A DNA stretch of 64,000 bases from Leucaena leucocephala (GCA_037074615.1 CM073551.1:16243750-16307749); one strand, 5' to 3'. Counted from the first letter of the stretch, positions 35,101 to 47,916 are shown. Numbers and translations are program-made. Notes: generated by a model from the sequence alone, not told the origin.

Positions 35101-38100
35101 CATATTCATAAAAAACCGTCTGACCTACATTTGCTACTTAAAATTGGGGTATATTTGTGTGGAGTATTTCAATTGAGGATCAATCATCTCTTGGGATTGG
35201 TACCATTCGCCTGAGGTTAATTTCGTTTTCGTATATAATTTAGTAATATACCATATGGCTTTGTATTAAAAAATCTTGAAAGTCATATTAGTTAAAAAAA
35301 ATACTTTCAACCACCACTTAGTAATGACTCTAAACAGTCGCAGCTAAAAGTTATCAACCATTAAACTCACTATTAAAATTACTTTCTATAACACTGATTA
35401 AAGTTGCCACTGAAAGTATGATTCTCAGCAGATGCTCTAAATAGTTACCACTAATATTACGTAATTGTCAATTTGTCGTAGGTCACTTTGGGAAAATTGG
35501 AGTAATTTTGGAGACGACAACCTTGGCCCAGAATTATTGTCATTAAAGATCAAGAGAACACTAAAGAAGGACCACAAGATTCTAGAAATGACAACAGAGG
35601 ACAAAAGATATTATGAAGTTTTGCATTTTGGCATGATGTGCCATTCGCCACCGTGAACTCCTGATTTCTGCAACTATACATTTTGCATTAGGGCAAGCTG
35701 ATTATTGAGATCCCATTTATTCCTAAGCCTCCATATTCAAGGGCTGAGATATAAAGTTAGAGACTTTAAGTTAGACATGGGCCGAAGGTTCATATTGAGT
35801 GGATTCAAGAGGTTAGAAAGTTTCAGGACTACCCATCATCCGTAGGTTCAGTTGGTAAAAGGGTGATATATGCGACTATTTAGAGCATATACAATCCCTA
35901 AAAAATATCACTTTATTATAGTTCCAGTCACGGTGCTTAGGAAGGCATTCTAACTCCTGGATACCTAGATTTAAGTCTGAAGATTATTGACAGCTCGCTT
36001 TGCCTGACATTAGTATCGATTATGAAGTAGAAAAATTTTACCCTACCCTTAGATTGTAGGTGAGTCCAATCACCTTCCAAAAAATTTTGAACCAAAAAAA
36101 AAACAGAAAGTTTCAGGTCTAGAAGTGATTATGAAAAATATGCTAAAAAATTCCAAAAAAATGGGAAATGATATTTTAAGGCTCACTTGAGATTTAAAGT
36201 GACAAAAATATCCCAAGAAGTGTAGAGGAAATTTGAGAATTTTGGCCAATTAAGATATATTTAGCCAAATCCAATTATTTGAAATATAATAAGGCCTCAA
36301 ATAATTGAATAAAAATAGAGATTAATTATTTGAGAAATTATAGGAACTTGTAAAATATGTTGAGGCCTATTTATGCTAAAAAGGGGTATTTCCTGAGAAA
36401 TTCAAAAAGAAATAATACCTATAGGTAGAGTTTTGACCCCAAAAAAAATTAGAGAATTTCCATTTCCATGGAGGAAGAAGCCTTGATTATATATAATATC
36501 TATCATCAAATTGTCATAATCCAATAATTTAAAGAGCCCATTATTATACACTAAAAAAACTCACACTTACGCATAATCAAGCAATCATCAGAGAAATATA
36601 CATATCCAAGCATGCAAGTTGTCATATCCGGTTTCCCGAATGTTGGTCAAATGTGAGAATTACGGTTAGTTATGGGACAAATAAAATACTAGAAATACAA
36701 ATGAAACAACTTGAGGACATACCAAGGTTGGGTAAAAAAAAATTTTTTTTGAAAAGTTTCCCACCAAGAAGGGTAATTCTAAAAAATATACCAGAAATTC
36801 TAGAAAAGTTCCAAAAATTCATGATAAATAGATATAAGTTTTTCAAAGCATATTTGAAGCTCAAAAGAGATAATGGTGAAAATACCTCAAAAGGTGTTGT
36901 AAATCACAATGGTGGAACTTGTTTCAGGTGTATTAAATTTAGTCTCTAGTGTAGTAAATTCTTTAAAGTTTAGTAAACTCTTTATGTAGTATAGTAAATT
37001 TCCTAAAACATGGCATTTTTTACATTGATCTTTCTATGTATGGAATTAGTGAAACTCGCTTCAAGTGCTATAAATTCAACCTCTAGTGTAGAGAATTCCT
37101 TGAAATGGGGCCTTTTTTCTTCATTCTTTTGTAAATCGCTAACGTGAAATGATGAAACGCGATTCCAATGTAACAAATTTCACCTCTAGGTATGTTTGGT
37201 ACAATAAAAATATAATCTTTCACTTCCCTTCCCATGTTTAGTACAATAGTCACTTCTATTTCTACTACTTCTATTATTTTGAGCAACTTCAATTCTATTA
37301 AAAAAATTAAGAAATAAGATTATAGAAATAAAATTGAAATATTTTAGACTATTTTACTCTAAACTATAAAATTTCTGGACAACTTTAACCCTTCCCATGT
37401 TATAAAAAAATATTTTAGATTATTTTACCCCAAATTATAAAAAAAAAAATATACATCAATTACTTACTCGTTTTTAGCATACCAAACAAATTTTTAAAAC
37501 CCATTTACATTCTAATTCAATTTCCACTTATACTTCCATAAAAAACTTTTCTATTTGCTACCCCTAGTGTAGTAAATTCTCTAAAACATGGTCTTTACTT
37601 TAATAGTTATTTTATATATTATTTTACATTATATTAATAATAGGTTTGGCGGCTCAATGGTAAAATAACCTTTTGGATGGTCCCATGGCCAGTGACTGTG
37701 CCAGCAAGGGTGATAAGGGTTAATATTGTAAAAGAACAAACTTTTCAAAATTCCATTTTGTTACAGCGTATTGATTTGGAATTTTATAAATTGGAATCAC
37801 CTTTTGTAGTTTTAACATATTTTAAAGGCATTTTAGTGTATTTTCTTCACATGCGCATGGCAAGGTCTTTATGGTTCTCTTATATTTGGCCTTCGGCTGA
37901 TTTATCTTTTCAAGAAATCATTGGCTGGTATCTCGCTTGCTTCATCTTGCGCATGATGGTCATAATACTCCGATTCAAAGAATCATCTATCTAATGGCTA
38001 TAATGTGAAAAACACGGAATGCAACCCCCATCATGGTTCCCAAAGCAACATTCCTTCAATTATTTATGAGACCAATGTTGTTGTGCGTCTTTTCAATCTT

Positions 38101-39100
38101 GCATTCGAGCATCTCCCATCAATTACCCACAAGATCTGACCAACAACTCACTCAATGATGCTTCTATTAATCCTTCTGGTTAGAATATTTTTATTCACAA
38201 ATTCAAGAAATCCAGAATTCATTTTTGCCTAGTATATATATGCTGCTAAGGATCCCCAGTAATGGAATTTATCTAGAAGAATCAGTCCACCCCCTGGGAT
38301 TCCTTTTATATCTAAACGTTTTTAGACTTCTCTAATCTGGATTCACCATCATCATTCCACTCAGGAGATTAAATCACATTCTCTCCATTTCAAGTGTGTT
38401 GGCAAACGATTCATCAACTTTTCTAATACATCTATAACGTTTTCCTCCATCACTTGACAATAAATAGCTTTAGTCAAGGAATTTTCTTCATTTCATATCC
38501 ACGTTATTTCTTTAGATTCCTTCAGAACTTTATTTGCACACTTTGTTCTGTCTCGGTACTCTATAAAAATGTGATTTCATTTTAATATAATTTTGTCTAT
38601 TAGAAAAAAAAGGCATTGAATGGAATTTTTCCTAACATTTATTTCCATACAAATTAATCATTAGATATTGTTTCTTTTAGGTTTTGTACTAGACATAACT
38701 GGTTCACATTTTGATCAAAGAAAGCAATAGTTACATTCCTCGAAAGAAAAAGCAAAGACTGCTTACCTTCTCCAATATCCTCATTTAAATAAACAAATTA
38801 TTCCAGAAAAAGAATAATGATAAAATGAAGAAAAAAATGAAAATCAAAGGTAGGAGTATATAGATCATGTCACACTAAAAAAATATGGTATGCTAATCAT
38901 TAAGATAGAGAAGATATAGAGCCCAGCAGCACCCAATTTCAACACAAGTGATAGAAATTTACCTCACATCAGTGTACCCAACGCTCATTTTTTAAGTTTG
39001 CCAAAACAAATCAGAAGCCATTTCTGTCCAGATTTTAAGCACCATAGAAATAACTCATTCGAAAATCTGATTGGTGGAAATGATGGAGGGGAAGGAGATA
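35101..39100. other. Mixed intergenic DNA with decayed repeats
   Basis: No gene is recognised. About 36620-36950 begins TGTCATATCCGGTTTCCCGA, which resembles the start of a gypsy LTR. A phrase like cctctagtgtagtaaattct(ctaaaacatgg) recurs near 36940, 37080 and 37565. Small open frames at 35465-35656, 36653-36949 and 37677-37994 show no known domain. A block at about 35280-35460 has inverted motifs like those of CACTA ends but no clear terminus. Confidence 0.35.
37197..37493. mobile_element. Possible MITE with TTTGGTA ends
   Basis: GTATGTTTGGTACAATAAAAAT on the left is roughly mirrored by gtttttagcataccaaacaaa on the right, as in many plant MITEs. The insert interrupts the recurring cctctag-tgtagtaaatt phrase on the left side. 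Ends and target duplication are not exact, so this is tentative. Confidence 0.33.
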
Positions 39101-39105
39101 AAGGT

Positions 39106-39420
39106 TTATGAAGCTTACCTGATGCTCAGAGGCCATTTTCTGTAACATACAAGGAAGGATAAGGTGGAGAAGCCATGAGAGTTGTTGTTCTTCGTTTTCT
39201 TCCTTTCAGTCTTTGATTTGGATTTCCTATAGATAAATTGGAAAGAGAAATCATTATATATAAACAACTTATATATATATATATATATATATAAAATAAG
39301 CTTGATGGGGCTGTAGAAAAAGGGAGGAAGAGAGGGCATGAATTTGATAATAAAAAATTTACATCACGAAGAAGAGAGATTTGAGCAAGCAACAATAATA
39401 ATCCCCATGCAACGGACACC
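39106..39420 (-). other. Possible leader exon on the minus strand
   Basis: On the minus strand a transcript-like stretch ends with ATGGCCTCTGAGCATCAG followed by GTAAGC at about 39117-39112, which is a good start codon context plus splice donor. No matching downstream exon could be recognised toward lower coordinates, and the stretch contains a (TA)n run (39269-39293). It may be a gene fragment or chance. Confidence 0.2.
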
Positions 39421-39441
39421 CTAGCATACTCTAAGATTATA

Positions 39442-39701
39442 CTACTTTCAGTCTTTAATATAAAATCTATTTAATAAATTTTGGTAGATTAAGAAAATTA
39501 ATTTAGTTATTTGTAATAATTGTGTATTGACTTCCCTAAAACGCCCTCTTTAATCATGTGTATTTTAACTACTTTTGATAAAAAAACCCTTATTATAAGC
39601 AATCATATAAGGATACTTTGGGAGACAAAGTGAATTGAGGTCTTATATTTAGGACTAAAGTAGACTCTCTATCTAGCTCGTATATTTAGGACTAGAGGGA
39701 G
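39442..39701. mobile_element. Stowaway-like MITE downstream of the PPR gene
   Basis: The right end (atatttaggactagagggag followed by TA) and the left end (TA, then ctactttcagtctttaatat) are imperfect inverted repeats of the Stowaway family. The TA target duplication is at 39440-39441 and 39702-39703. Size is 260 bp with no coding sequence. Confidence 0.68.
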
Positions 39702-39949
39702 TAACATATATTCACATCACATTTCATTCATTCTCATTTGGAGCGGTATCCCAACTCATGAATTCCCGTAAACTAAATTCTCATGGCAACAGAATTCAGC
39801 AGCTATAAACCAACATAAACATGACTTATGCTGCATTTCTACAAGCACTGGTGCTTCCCTCATATGAGAGATGTCTCCATAAAAAGAACCACCATCCTTA
39901 AAAGTATAAAACCTCTAATTGTCTAGTAATTATTTCCCCTTGTAGAAGA

Positions 39950-40249
39950 GTAAGTATACCTGATGAAATTATGACAATAAGGACATAATATCCGGAGGCT
40001 CTTCATGATTCCAATTGGTGTATTAGGGGTAGAGTCATTGATTCTGAACACGTGTTTCACTGTGATGAACAATAAGTACTTCCCTTGTTCCTTATCTACA
40101 TCTTACATGACCAATCAGACACAAGGGAATATACCAATTTGTTCAATCTTCCAATTAAAGAATCCACGTACGAGAGAGAGAGTGTGTCCATCCTTGCATT
40201 GTGTGGGGGACCTATCTCAGATGACAAAGGTGTGGATTTGATCCTTTAG
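39950..40249 (-). pseudogene. Decayed E+/DYW tail of the neighbouring PPR gene
   Basis: Directly after the PPR stop codon the same frame continues with LKDQIHTFVI, a TGA, then DRSPTQCKDG, matching the start of the E+ region in DYW-class PPR proteins. Farther on, in shifted frames, come YLDSLIGRLN, DVDKEQGKYLL and NTPIGIMKSLRILCPYCHNF. These correspond to the DYW deaminase domain up to its CxxCH metal motif. This sequence was once coding and is now lost through at least two stops and several frameshifts. The terminal Asp-Tyr-Trp is not visible. Confidence 0.78.
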
Positions 40250-42133
40250 CTACAACCAAGATTGACCAGGATGCTTCTTGACACCTCTATGATGCATTAA
40301 ACTCCTTACCCTAGCAACCTCATCCCATCCACGATTATCAGCACACATATTTGATGACAAGATATAAGCTCCTGCATCAAAAGGTGCGACTTGAAGTAGG
40401 ATCTCAGAAACCCACTTTCCCATCTCAACATTTTTATGAAGTTGGCAAGAAGACAAAAATGATTTCCATACAGAACTAAGGTGAGAGATACCATGTTCAT
40501 AGATAAACTTCTTTGTCTCAAGTAAGCACCCAGCTCGACCATAAAGATCAACCATACAAGTGAAGTGTTCAGGTTCTGGGTCAATGCAATAAACATCTTT
40601 CATAATCTCAAAATATCTACATCCTTCTTCAAGCAGCCCTTCATGGCTGCATGCATTCAAAACCCCTAAGAAGGTAACCCCATTAGGTGTAATACCCAAA
40701 TTCATCATTTCTTTAAAAAGGCAAATGGCCTGCCTCCCTTCACCATGCAACGCATAACCAAATATCATTGAAGTCCACAAAACAACACTTGGATCATTGA
40801 TTTGTTCAAAAATCATAATAGCATCAGATAAAGTTCCAGATTTAGAATACATATCAATTAAAGATGAACCCACGTAAGCATCTATACCATGTCCAACTTT
40901 CTGAATGTAGGCATGGATCTGCCGACCAACCTCCAGAATTTCATGGCAGGAACAAGCAGAAATAACACTTGTGATGGTCCTAATGTCAAGTATAACCAGT
41001 TCACGCACCATAATCTTAAATAATTTTAAACCTTCTGCATAATTACCATTAAAAACATAGCCAGAAACCATTGAACTCCATGAAACTATTTCAGCCATTG
41101 TTTCATTGCAAGAAACTTTAGAAAATTGTGATTTTAGAAAATTCAGGGGTATTTCTCTGAGGATTAGAGATGCTTTATCCATTCTTGAACACTTGCAATA
41201 CATTTCTACAAGTGAACTCCTTATAAAACCATCTCTGTTAATACCAAATTTTAGAACACGCCCATGAAGTTGTCTGCCAAGCTGCAAAAGAAATAAAGAA
41301 GAAGCCAATGTAAGAGCTGTGGAGAAAGTGACTGCAGAGAATTGAACTCCACTGTCCGTCATGGAGTGGAGTTGCTCCAACGCATATCTTTTATGACCAC
41401 ATTGCAGCAGTCCATCTATGACTATATTCCAACTTACAACATCCTTGTAAGGCAAGTTCCTGAATAAGTCAAGAGATTTCTCCACATCTCCTGTTTGCAT
41501 ATAGGCACCAATCATTATATTCCATGACACGACATCTCTCTCTTCCATCAACTTGAATAATCTGTTTGCATACTGAAAATCTCTGCATTTCAAATAAAGA
41601 TCAAGCATAGTATTATGCAGCACAACATCTCCATCAATACCATTTTGCAGCATCCATGCATGCATTGCCTTACCAAGCGGGAGATTGTTTCCAATGGAGC
41701 AACACTTGAAGACACTGGATAATGTATACTGATTTGGAGCTGTAGATGCTGCCAGCATATCTCTGAAAAGGGTAAAGACCATAAGGCAAGAGCCCAATCG
41801 AGCATAACCTGATATGAGAATGGACCATGTGTGCGTGTCTTTGAGGAGAATTTCATCAAATAGCTTATGAGCATGGTCCAAATTGTTGGATTTAAGATAA
41901 AGAGTCAAAAGAAAATTGGCAGAGTAAGAAGTTTGAAGAGAAGCATTCTTGAGAGCTATGGCATGAAGAGCATCAACTTGTGGTGCATTGGTGAAGTGAG
42001 GGAGGGATGATGAGTGGTGCCAACGGGACAGAGATGATGGAGTAATTAAGTACTTGAAAGAGGAAAGGCAAAGGGAACGAGAACCCCTATATAGCAATAT
42101 CATTCTCATTTCACACAGCAACCAAAACCTCAC
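40250..42133 (-). CDS. PLS-class pentatricopeptide repeat protein, now ending in the E motif
   Basis: A single 627-codon frame without introns. Residues 1 to about 50 are basic and Ser/Leu-rich (MILLYRGSRSLCLSSFKYL), suggesting organelle import; Met9 or Met11 could also be the start. A string of P, L and S repeats follows, for example KDTHTWSILISGYARLG, RDVVSWNIMIGAYMQTG, EIVSWSSMVSGYVFNG and PSVVLWTSMIFGYALHG. The E motif lies at about 550-627 (VWKSFLSSCQLHKNVEMGKW, GVKKHPGQSWL). Family members bind organellar RNA and mark C-to-U editing sites. The frame stops at TAG exactly where a Gln codon is expected (SWL-stop-LKDQ), and the E+/DYW relic lies downstream. The shortened protein could still act with a separate DYW partner, as known for E-class proteins, or the gene may be decaying. 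Confidence 0.9.
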   Translation of the reverse strand: MRFWLLCEMRMILLYRGSRSLCLSSFKYLITPSSLSRWHHSSSLPHFTNAPQVDALHAIALKNASLQTSYSANFLLTLYLKSNNLDHAHKLFDEILLKDTHTWSILISGYARLGSCLMVFTLFRDMLAASTAPNQYTLSSVFKCCSIGNNLPLGKAMHAWMLQNGIDGDVVLHNTMLDLYLKCRDFQYANRLFKLMEERDVVSWNIMIGAYMQTGDVEKSLDLFRNLPYKDVVSWNIVIDGLLQCGHKRYALEQLHSMTDSGVQFSAVTFSTALTLASSLFLLQLGRQLHGRVLKFGINRDGFIRSSLVEMYCKCSRMDKASLILREIPLNFLKSQFSKVSCNETMAEIVSWSSMVSGYVFNGNYAEGLKLFKIMVRELVILDIRTITSVISACSCHEILEVGRQIHAYIQKVGHGIDAYVGSSLIDMYSKSGTLSDAIMIFEQINDPSVVLWTSMIFGYALHGEGRQAICLFKEMMNLGITPNGVTFLGVLNACSHEGLLEEGCRYFEIMKDVYCIDPEPEHFTCMVDLYGRAGCLLETKKFIYEHGISHLSSVWKSFLSSCQLHKNVEMGKWVSEILLQVAPFDAGAYILSSNMCADNRGWDEVARVRSLMHHRGVKKHPGQSWL

Positions 42134-44104
42134 TCATCTCCCTCCGTTCTAGACCACCCAAGGCATCTATGGCCATAATAAGCAATGGCTTCCATCCGGG
42201 CATTGGAAAAACGTCACTATACAAAACTTTCTGTCATATGCAGGACATGCAATCTGAACAAGAAAAATTGCTTAAAAGCTACAAATGTCGCACAAAACAG
42301 AAAAAAGTTAACTAAAAGGATTATCATATCACTGGATATCATAAAAGCAGTAAAGCATTGCAAATAAAGAAACCGATAATTGTTGTTCAAAGGTTGGTTC
42401 ATTCAACATGATCAAAATGAAAATATCAGCAAATAAAAAGAAATTTACAATCTTCAAAAATTATGAACAAGGTGCAGGTCTCAATAATTTTATTTATAGA
42501 AAATATGACAAATACAAGTAGTTTAGCCAGAACAGGATACTCAGAGATAGAAATATAACTGATCAAAAGAGCAAATAGCATGCCATTAGAGCCAATAGCT
42601 TACTGCAGCCAGACGTATACATGTAAAACTGTCACTTAAACATGCTACGCAGGCACTATTGATGTATAATATCATCCCTTAACAATATATATGATGGGGT
42701 GTTTTCATGTTCTTGGCTGGCTGCTGTCCATATAGAAAAGAACATGAAATTCACGTATAAAGCACTATTAGAAGGTTGAAACATAGCAGGAGTTAGGAAG
42801 AGCTTAAAAATAACTCAAACAAACTGCAGGAGCATCTATGGCATAAATACATTCCTTAATGCTACGAAAATGTAGAGACGACTCATAACAAATTGAAATA
42901 GCAACCCGGACCACAATTTTAACATGCAATTTTAACCAACCAAATCATTTAGACAAAAGAAACTCTAACAAGCATTTTATCAAACACTTTGTGGGCAGTA
43001 CTTTAGAAGAAACAAAGAACATAATCTAGTAACAGTGAAAATGAGGCTGTTAATAGCAAGGAATCATTACGTCCTCAAGTATTTCGAATCATTCAGTCGC
43101 TTGCACAAAGCACTCTACCTCGATCGATGCAACTTCCTTCTTTCTACCTTCAGTTTCGACTTCCCTCTTCTATCTTCTCATCTCCTTCGAATTCCTCCTA
43201 TCTTCTACTCCCACTCAGACGATCCGCCTCTCTGAATCTCTCCGTCCCTGAAAATCCCCAAATCTCAGGACTGCGGGTTCTCTTGGATATAGTGGCGGAG
43301 TACTTCTGAAATCACTGCAAAAAGAATGGCTCCCTCTGCAGCCTGATTCTATGTTCGTTCATGCTCCGCCTTGAGGAATTGGAGGAATAACCTCCTGAGT
43401 CCTGTCTACCATCCTCTGATTCTCAACTGATGAACGCTGGGAATATAACCAGCGTTGAGAGAAGCTGGACATTTCTTGGTGTATTTTTTGTTAAACAATA
43501 TTTTAGTTATGAATACCTTAATATGTATAGGAACATAATACTCCTCCTGTAGATAGAAAATCCATTTTCATCCAAAATATAAAATTCTAATCTAATTTTT
43601 TTAAATTATATTTTTTTTTTTCAAAATATCTCTATATATATTAAAGTTATTTCTATATAGTAGTTTAAATATATATAATTAAAAAAATATTTTAAAAAAT
43701 ACAACACATAATTATTATAATTTATAAATAATTAATTTAACTAATTTTTTTAATTTACCTAAATTAATTAAATATACTTTATATTAAAGACTTAATGTAA
43801 TATATAATAGATTTTTTATATACAAAAAGTTTATATAAGTTAGGTTATGAGGACTCATTATAGTTAGGGTATGCTTCCATGCTCAAAGAGTATTTATAGA
43901 AATACTTATCGTCTACCAATCTAGTGCTCATGACAATAGATACATGTAGGTATATATTTATGTTTATTATTTTCAATTGACTTTTATCTTTTTTTTTTCT
44001 CTTCTTTCTTTTTTCTAAATCCCAACTTCGTTAATTTATTTATTTATAACTGGGTAATTATAAGTCATAAATTGTGTGGTGCTACATGTAATGTGTCTTT
44101 AAGA
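42134..44104. other. Intergenic DNA upstream of the PPR gene
   Basis: The PPR promoter and leader must lie here on the minus strand. About 43080-43330 is less AT-rich and C/T-rich on the plus strand, with two overlapping open frames of about 60 codons that resemble a targeting peptide start (PSSIFSSPSNSSYLLLPLRR). No continuation is found, so it may be a gene fragment or untranslated DNA. A perfect 8-bp hairpin AACGCTGG/CCAGCGTT lies at 43433-43456. The rest is AT-rich. Confidence 0.35.
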
Positions 44105-44410
44105 GTTAAGATATTGAGAAAATTTATATCTTCTGAGAGTGTCAAATCATCTAAACTCTATCTAATTAAAATATAAATTTAGCTGATGACTTATTTAAAA
44201 AAGTTCATGATTTTTTTTTAAAAAATAAATATTTTAATTTAAAAAAAATAAAAAATTATCTGAACCAAATTAATATATTTATTTTTTTCTTAAATTCAAA
44301 ATAAACTGTGAATAGTTTTATATGAGTCATTTGCTAACTAAAATTAAAATATATTTAATTATTATTAGATAGAGTTTAGATGACTTGACATAAATATTTC
44401 TCTAAGATAA
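44105..44410. mobile_element. MITE-like inverted repeat element
   Basis: The left arm gtcaaatcatctaaactcta (44141-44160) is matched by the complement of the right arm tagagtttagatgacttgac (44370-44389), and weaker pairing continues on both sides. No coding sequence. Family and exact ends are uncertain. Confidence 0.5.
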
Positions 44411-44638
44411 GATTACTAAATCATCATCTTCTTAAAATGAAAGGTACCTTTCCTTGTTTGTTTCCTGTGTGGGAAGTTGATGTGAAAATTAAACACTATT
44501 CAAGTTTTAGAATTAATTAATTATTTTTTTAGTTCGTTAATCTATATTCCTTGTAAATTAAAAAACTTGGCATACGAAAAAGAAAACTTGTGTTTTAGCC
44601 TTAAATCTAAATAATTATAGTGATATTATGTTAAACCT

Positions 44639-45170
44639 CACTACTATAGAAATTTAAACATATGACACTTCATACTTGATGATTATAGAAAAGTATTGAC
44701 AAGTAATCTGAGAAGGAGTCCACATAAACCTATATTTGACGGTTATAATTTAACCTGTCTAGTATATTTTGACAATAGTTGACGGGTAAAGTTGATAATC
44801 TTTAAATACCCTGCTTATATTTTAATTTAAAAAATAAAACTCATACTTAACGGTTCTACATAATCAACTGTCAAATATAATTTATTTTATATTTGAAATT
44901 TAAATTAAAGAACCATTGTATATAATTATACTTGATAGTTAATAAGTATAACAACCAAGTAAAAGCTAACGTTTCATTTCCCCTACTTCGATAATCTATG
45001 GTTTAGTGTGTCTCTCGATATACGATAGCTGATGACCTTTTGTAGGCTGGGCATTTAAATATGATGCTTTGGAAACGTCACTTACCATAACTATTTAAAC
45101 TTGTCTCTAATCTCTAATGTAAACATCTTCATTAGTACATAGTTAACCTTTCCTTTTCTCTTAACAAAAA
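44639..45170 (+). mobile_element. 5' end of a third CACTA family
   Basis: It begins CACTACTATAGAAATTTAAA and carries subterminal repeats of a different type from the elements at 7985-17940: tatttgacggttataattta, gacaatagttgacgggtaaa, acttaacggttctacata and aatcaactgtcaaat. The same ttgacggtt/aaccgtcaa family occurs again at 53330-53520, so the two parts probably belong to one element now separated by the gypsy insertion. No coding part is seen here. Confidence 0.55.
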
Positions 45171-46843
45171 TAGTGAAATGCCAAAGAGCTTCTTTCAGTC
45201 GAGCTCTACCTCCACTTTAACCTTCGAGATATTTTTGGAGCTCTACCTCCAAAAATAGATATTTTTGGAGCTTCATTCTTGCTCCTAAAATCTTTCAATT
45301 ATAATAATTAGTTCCTAAATATTTTTCTACTCAATGAGAGCTCTTCAGAAATATAATTTTTATTAGAAGAAAAACAAGTTTGAGGATTAGGGCTTTGAAC
45401 AAGTGTAGATTTTCAATAAATGAGAATCATATAATGGTAGAGGTAAGTAAATACTTACATTTAATTAGTTTAAAATTTTTCTATTTCTATTATTTAAGAG
45501 GTTTAGAGTTAGATTTTAAATGTTAGAATATAGAGATGATTTAATATAATAATTTTATTGATTAAATTTGAGTTTAATTATTGAGTTATATTTATTGGGG
45601 GTATAATTGATATTTAAATCGGTTTAAATTGTGGCTAGAGCTTGTAATTTAAAAATGAGTATTTTTGTTAGAACCCTAAATTGTAGAAATTGGGGATTTT
45701 GATCAAATTGAATAATTATTGGTTAATTGATAGTGTAAATGAGTTCTTGAAATTTAAGAATGATGTTATTTAATATTGAAATAGAGATTTGGATATTGTG
45801 AGTGAGATTTGAAAATTATAGGTAAAAATTGAGAACTTTAAACTTATGTAATTAAATTGATTATTTGTTTAGCAATTTGATTGGTGATGAAACTAAAAGT
45901 TTGATATGTTAGTGTTAATTATAAGTTAAGGGATTTGAGGATTTTGTATAATTGGAGGATTTAGTGGTTGATTTAAGTAAATTAAAGTTAGAGTTTGATT
46001 AGAAATTATGAATTATGCTTTTTGAGGTTGATTATGAAATGTGAGCATTGGAAATTTTAGGTGAAGCATTAAGGGTTGTAAATTTGGAGTTTTTAGATTG
46101 TTTGAGGAGTTTGATGTTAAAGGAGAATTTATGAGTAAAATAAAGTTAAGATAATATAGGATTATCATTGGAATAATAATTTGGTAAATAGATGTGTGGT
46201 TAGGATAGAGAAATTAAGTTATGGTATTGAATTAATAATTTTTAAATAAAATAAAGTTAGAAGATAAATATGAGTATTTATTTAAAAGTATATGTTGTGT
46301 CAAATTAACAACTTATTGATGCACATTTATACAAATGTTGTAGATTGACTAATTAATTGTAAACTAAACACGGGGCTCCTTATTTATGGTACTTTTATTA
46401 GCTTTGGCGAGAGGTAACAACTTTCTACTCATTGTGTGTGCTAATGTGATATTTTTGAGCGATTCGATATATATAAATCTACTGATGATGATATGAGTAT
46501 ATTGAGAAAACTTGATTGACGATTTTATTGAAAATGGTCTTGTGGGACTTAAAGTTTGAATTGAGAGTAGAACCTGGCTATATCTTGAGATTGGAATTTG
46601 AAAAAGTTATTATCCTGAGAGATACCCCATTGTGATATTTATTGATGTTATTGATTATCGAGCTACTGAGATTTTGATTAATATGATTATCTTGAGAATT
46701 ATGCATTGGAGATTAGTGATGAAGGAGTTATATTTCTACCACGTGGTATAGCCTCCATTAGAGCTCGATGGTTAGCCTTTGTCCCACCAGTTTACCGAGG
46801 GACTTGCCCCACCAGTTTACGTAGGGGCTGCTACACCCTTATC

Positions 46844-47916
46844 AGTTTATCGAGGGGGAATGAACCCATGGTAGAGTCTTGTGCTCTTTAGATTTTGGCC
46901 GATCCATAACACTCGACGATTAACTTTTTGAGTAGCCAGTCATATGGTAGTTATCACTAGCCCATGGGTTCAGTCGATGGGCATAAGGCGGTTCGGTTGG
47001 TTTGATGGAAGAAACTGGGGTGGTATTTTTATTTGATCATATTATGATAATGTATTATTTTATATCTTGTGTATTTTATTAACTGTCTCACTTGACACCT
47101 CACGAGCATATTTTAGTATCCATGATGAGTAGGATTGTTGGTTACTGAGATATTTTTCTTACCTCGTGGTTATTAACATTTTTGTCAGGTTATAGTCTCG
47201 TGCTAGGACCTCAGGGAAGTCTTCAGAGCTTGGTTAGTGCTTTATTAATTATATAGTATCCTCCTCCTGATTTATGTATGAAATAGTTATATATTGCCAC
47301 AGTAGGGCTCATTTTATATATCCTAATATGATGTGATATTTTATTTGAATTTGATACTGGGAATACGTGCTGATAGTGAGCTTGAGGCCCTAGACTGTTG
47401 CTTATGAATTGTTGATTGTTGATCCACTATTTGGAATGTGTAATATTGAGAATTTATTTATGAATGAGGATTATACCGGATCTTGGTTGTGAAGTGGGTT
47501 TATATGATGTTAATCCTGGGTTTGATGTTCAGAGGCCATAGAGATGGTTGTGAGAATAACTGTGATAGTAGTGTTAATTGGGGGCTTAAACACTAATCCT
47601 TTCTAATATAGTTTTATATGTGAATGTTGTGTGAAACTCTTATATCCATGATAGTATCTTTATATAAGTTTTACTCTTTTCTATCATGGATAAAATTTTC
47701 AAACTAAATTGAACTCTTTTAACCATGATAGTGCGTGAGGGTAGTTTTATCTTTTTCTATCATGGTTAACTCTTTAGAAGTAAAGTATTCTTTCTCTAGC
47801 CATGATAAATTTTAAATTATTAACAAAACTTATTTCGATCATGATTAGTTTATAACAAATTTTAATAAAAATAATTTAGGGTGGTTAATTATCATTATTT
47901 AAAGGATAATTTTACA
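46844..47916 (+). repeat. 3' portion of the left gypsy LTR
   Basis: Aligned by eye with 52081-53154 over about 1.07 kb, with scattered substitutions and small indels (for example tggccgatccataacactcg and tagtctcgtgctaggacctc in both). Upstream at 46780-46845 are three copies of ccaccagttta(c)cg(a/t)(g)ggg that are missing from the right LTR. Confidence 0.8.
47646..47845. repeat. Alternating inverted copies of CCATGATAG in the gypsy LTR
   Basis: ccatgatag (47646), ctatcatgg (47681), ccatgatag (47723), ctatcatgg (47757), ccatgata (47800) and a weaker atcatgat (47838) alternate in orientation at about 35 and 42 bp. Each neighbouring pair can form a stem-loop. Most copies are kept in the right LTR (about 52884-53080). 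Confidence 0.75.

Noticed and set aside
37677..37994. 105-codon plus-strand frame
   Set aside because: No known domain, surrounded by repeat-like AT-rich DNA, and no splice or start context better than chance.
43433..43456. Perfect hairpin AACGCTGG/CCAGCGTT as a terminator or microRNA
   Set aside because: An 8-bp stem is too short for a plant microRNA precursor, and this terminator type is not used in the plant nucleus.
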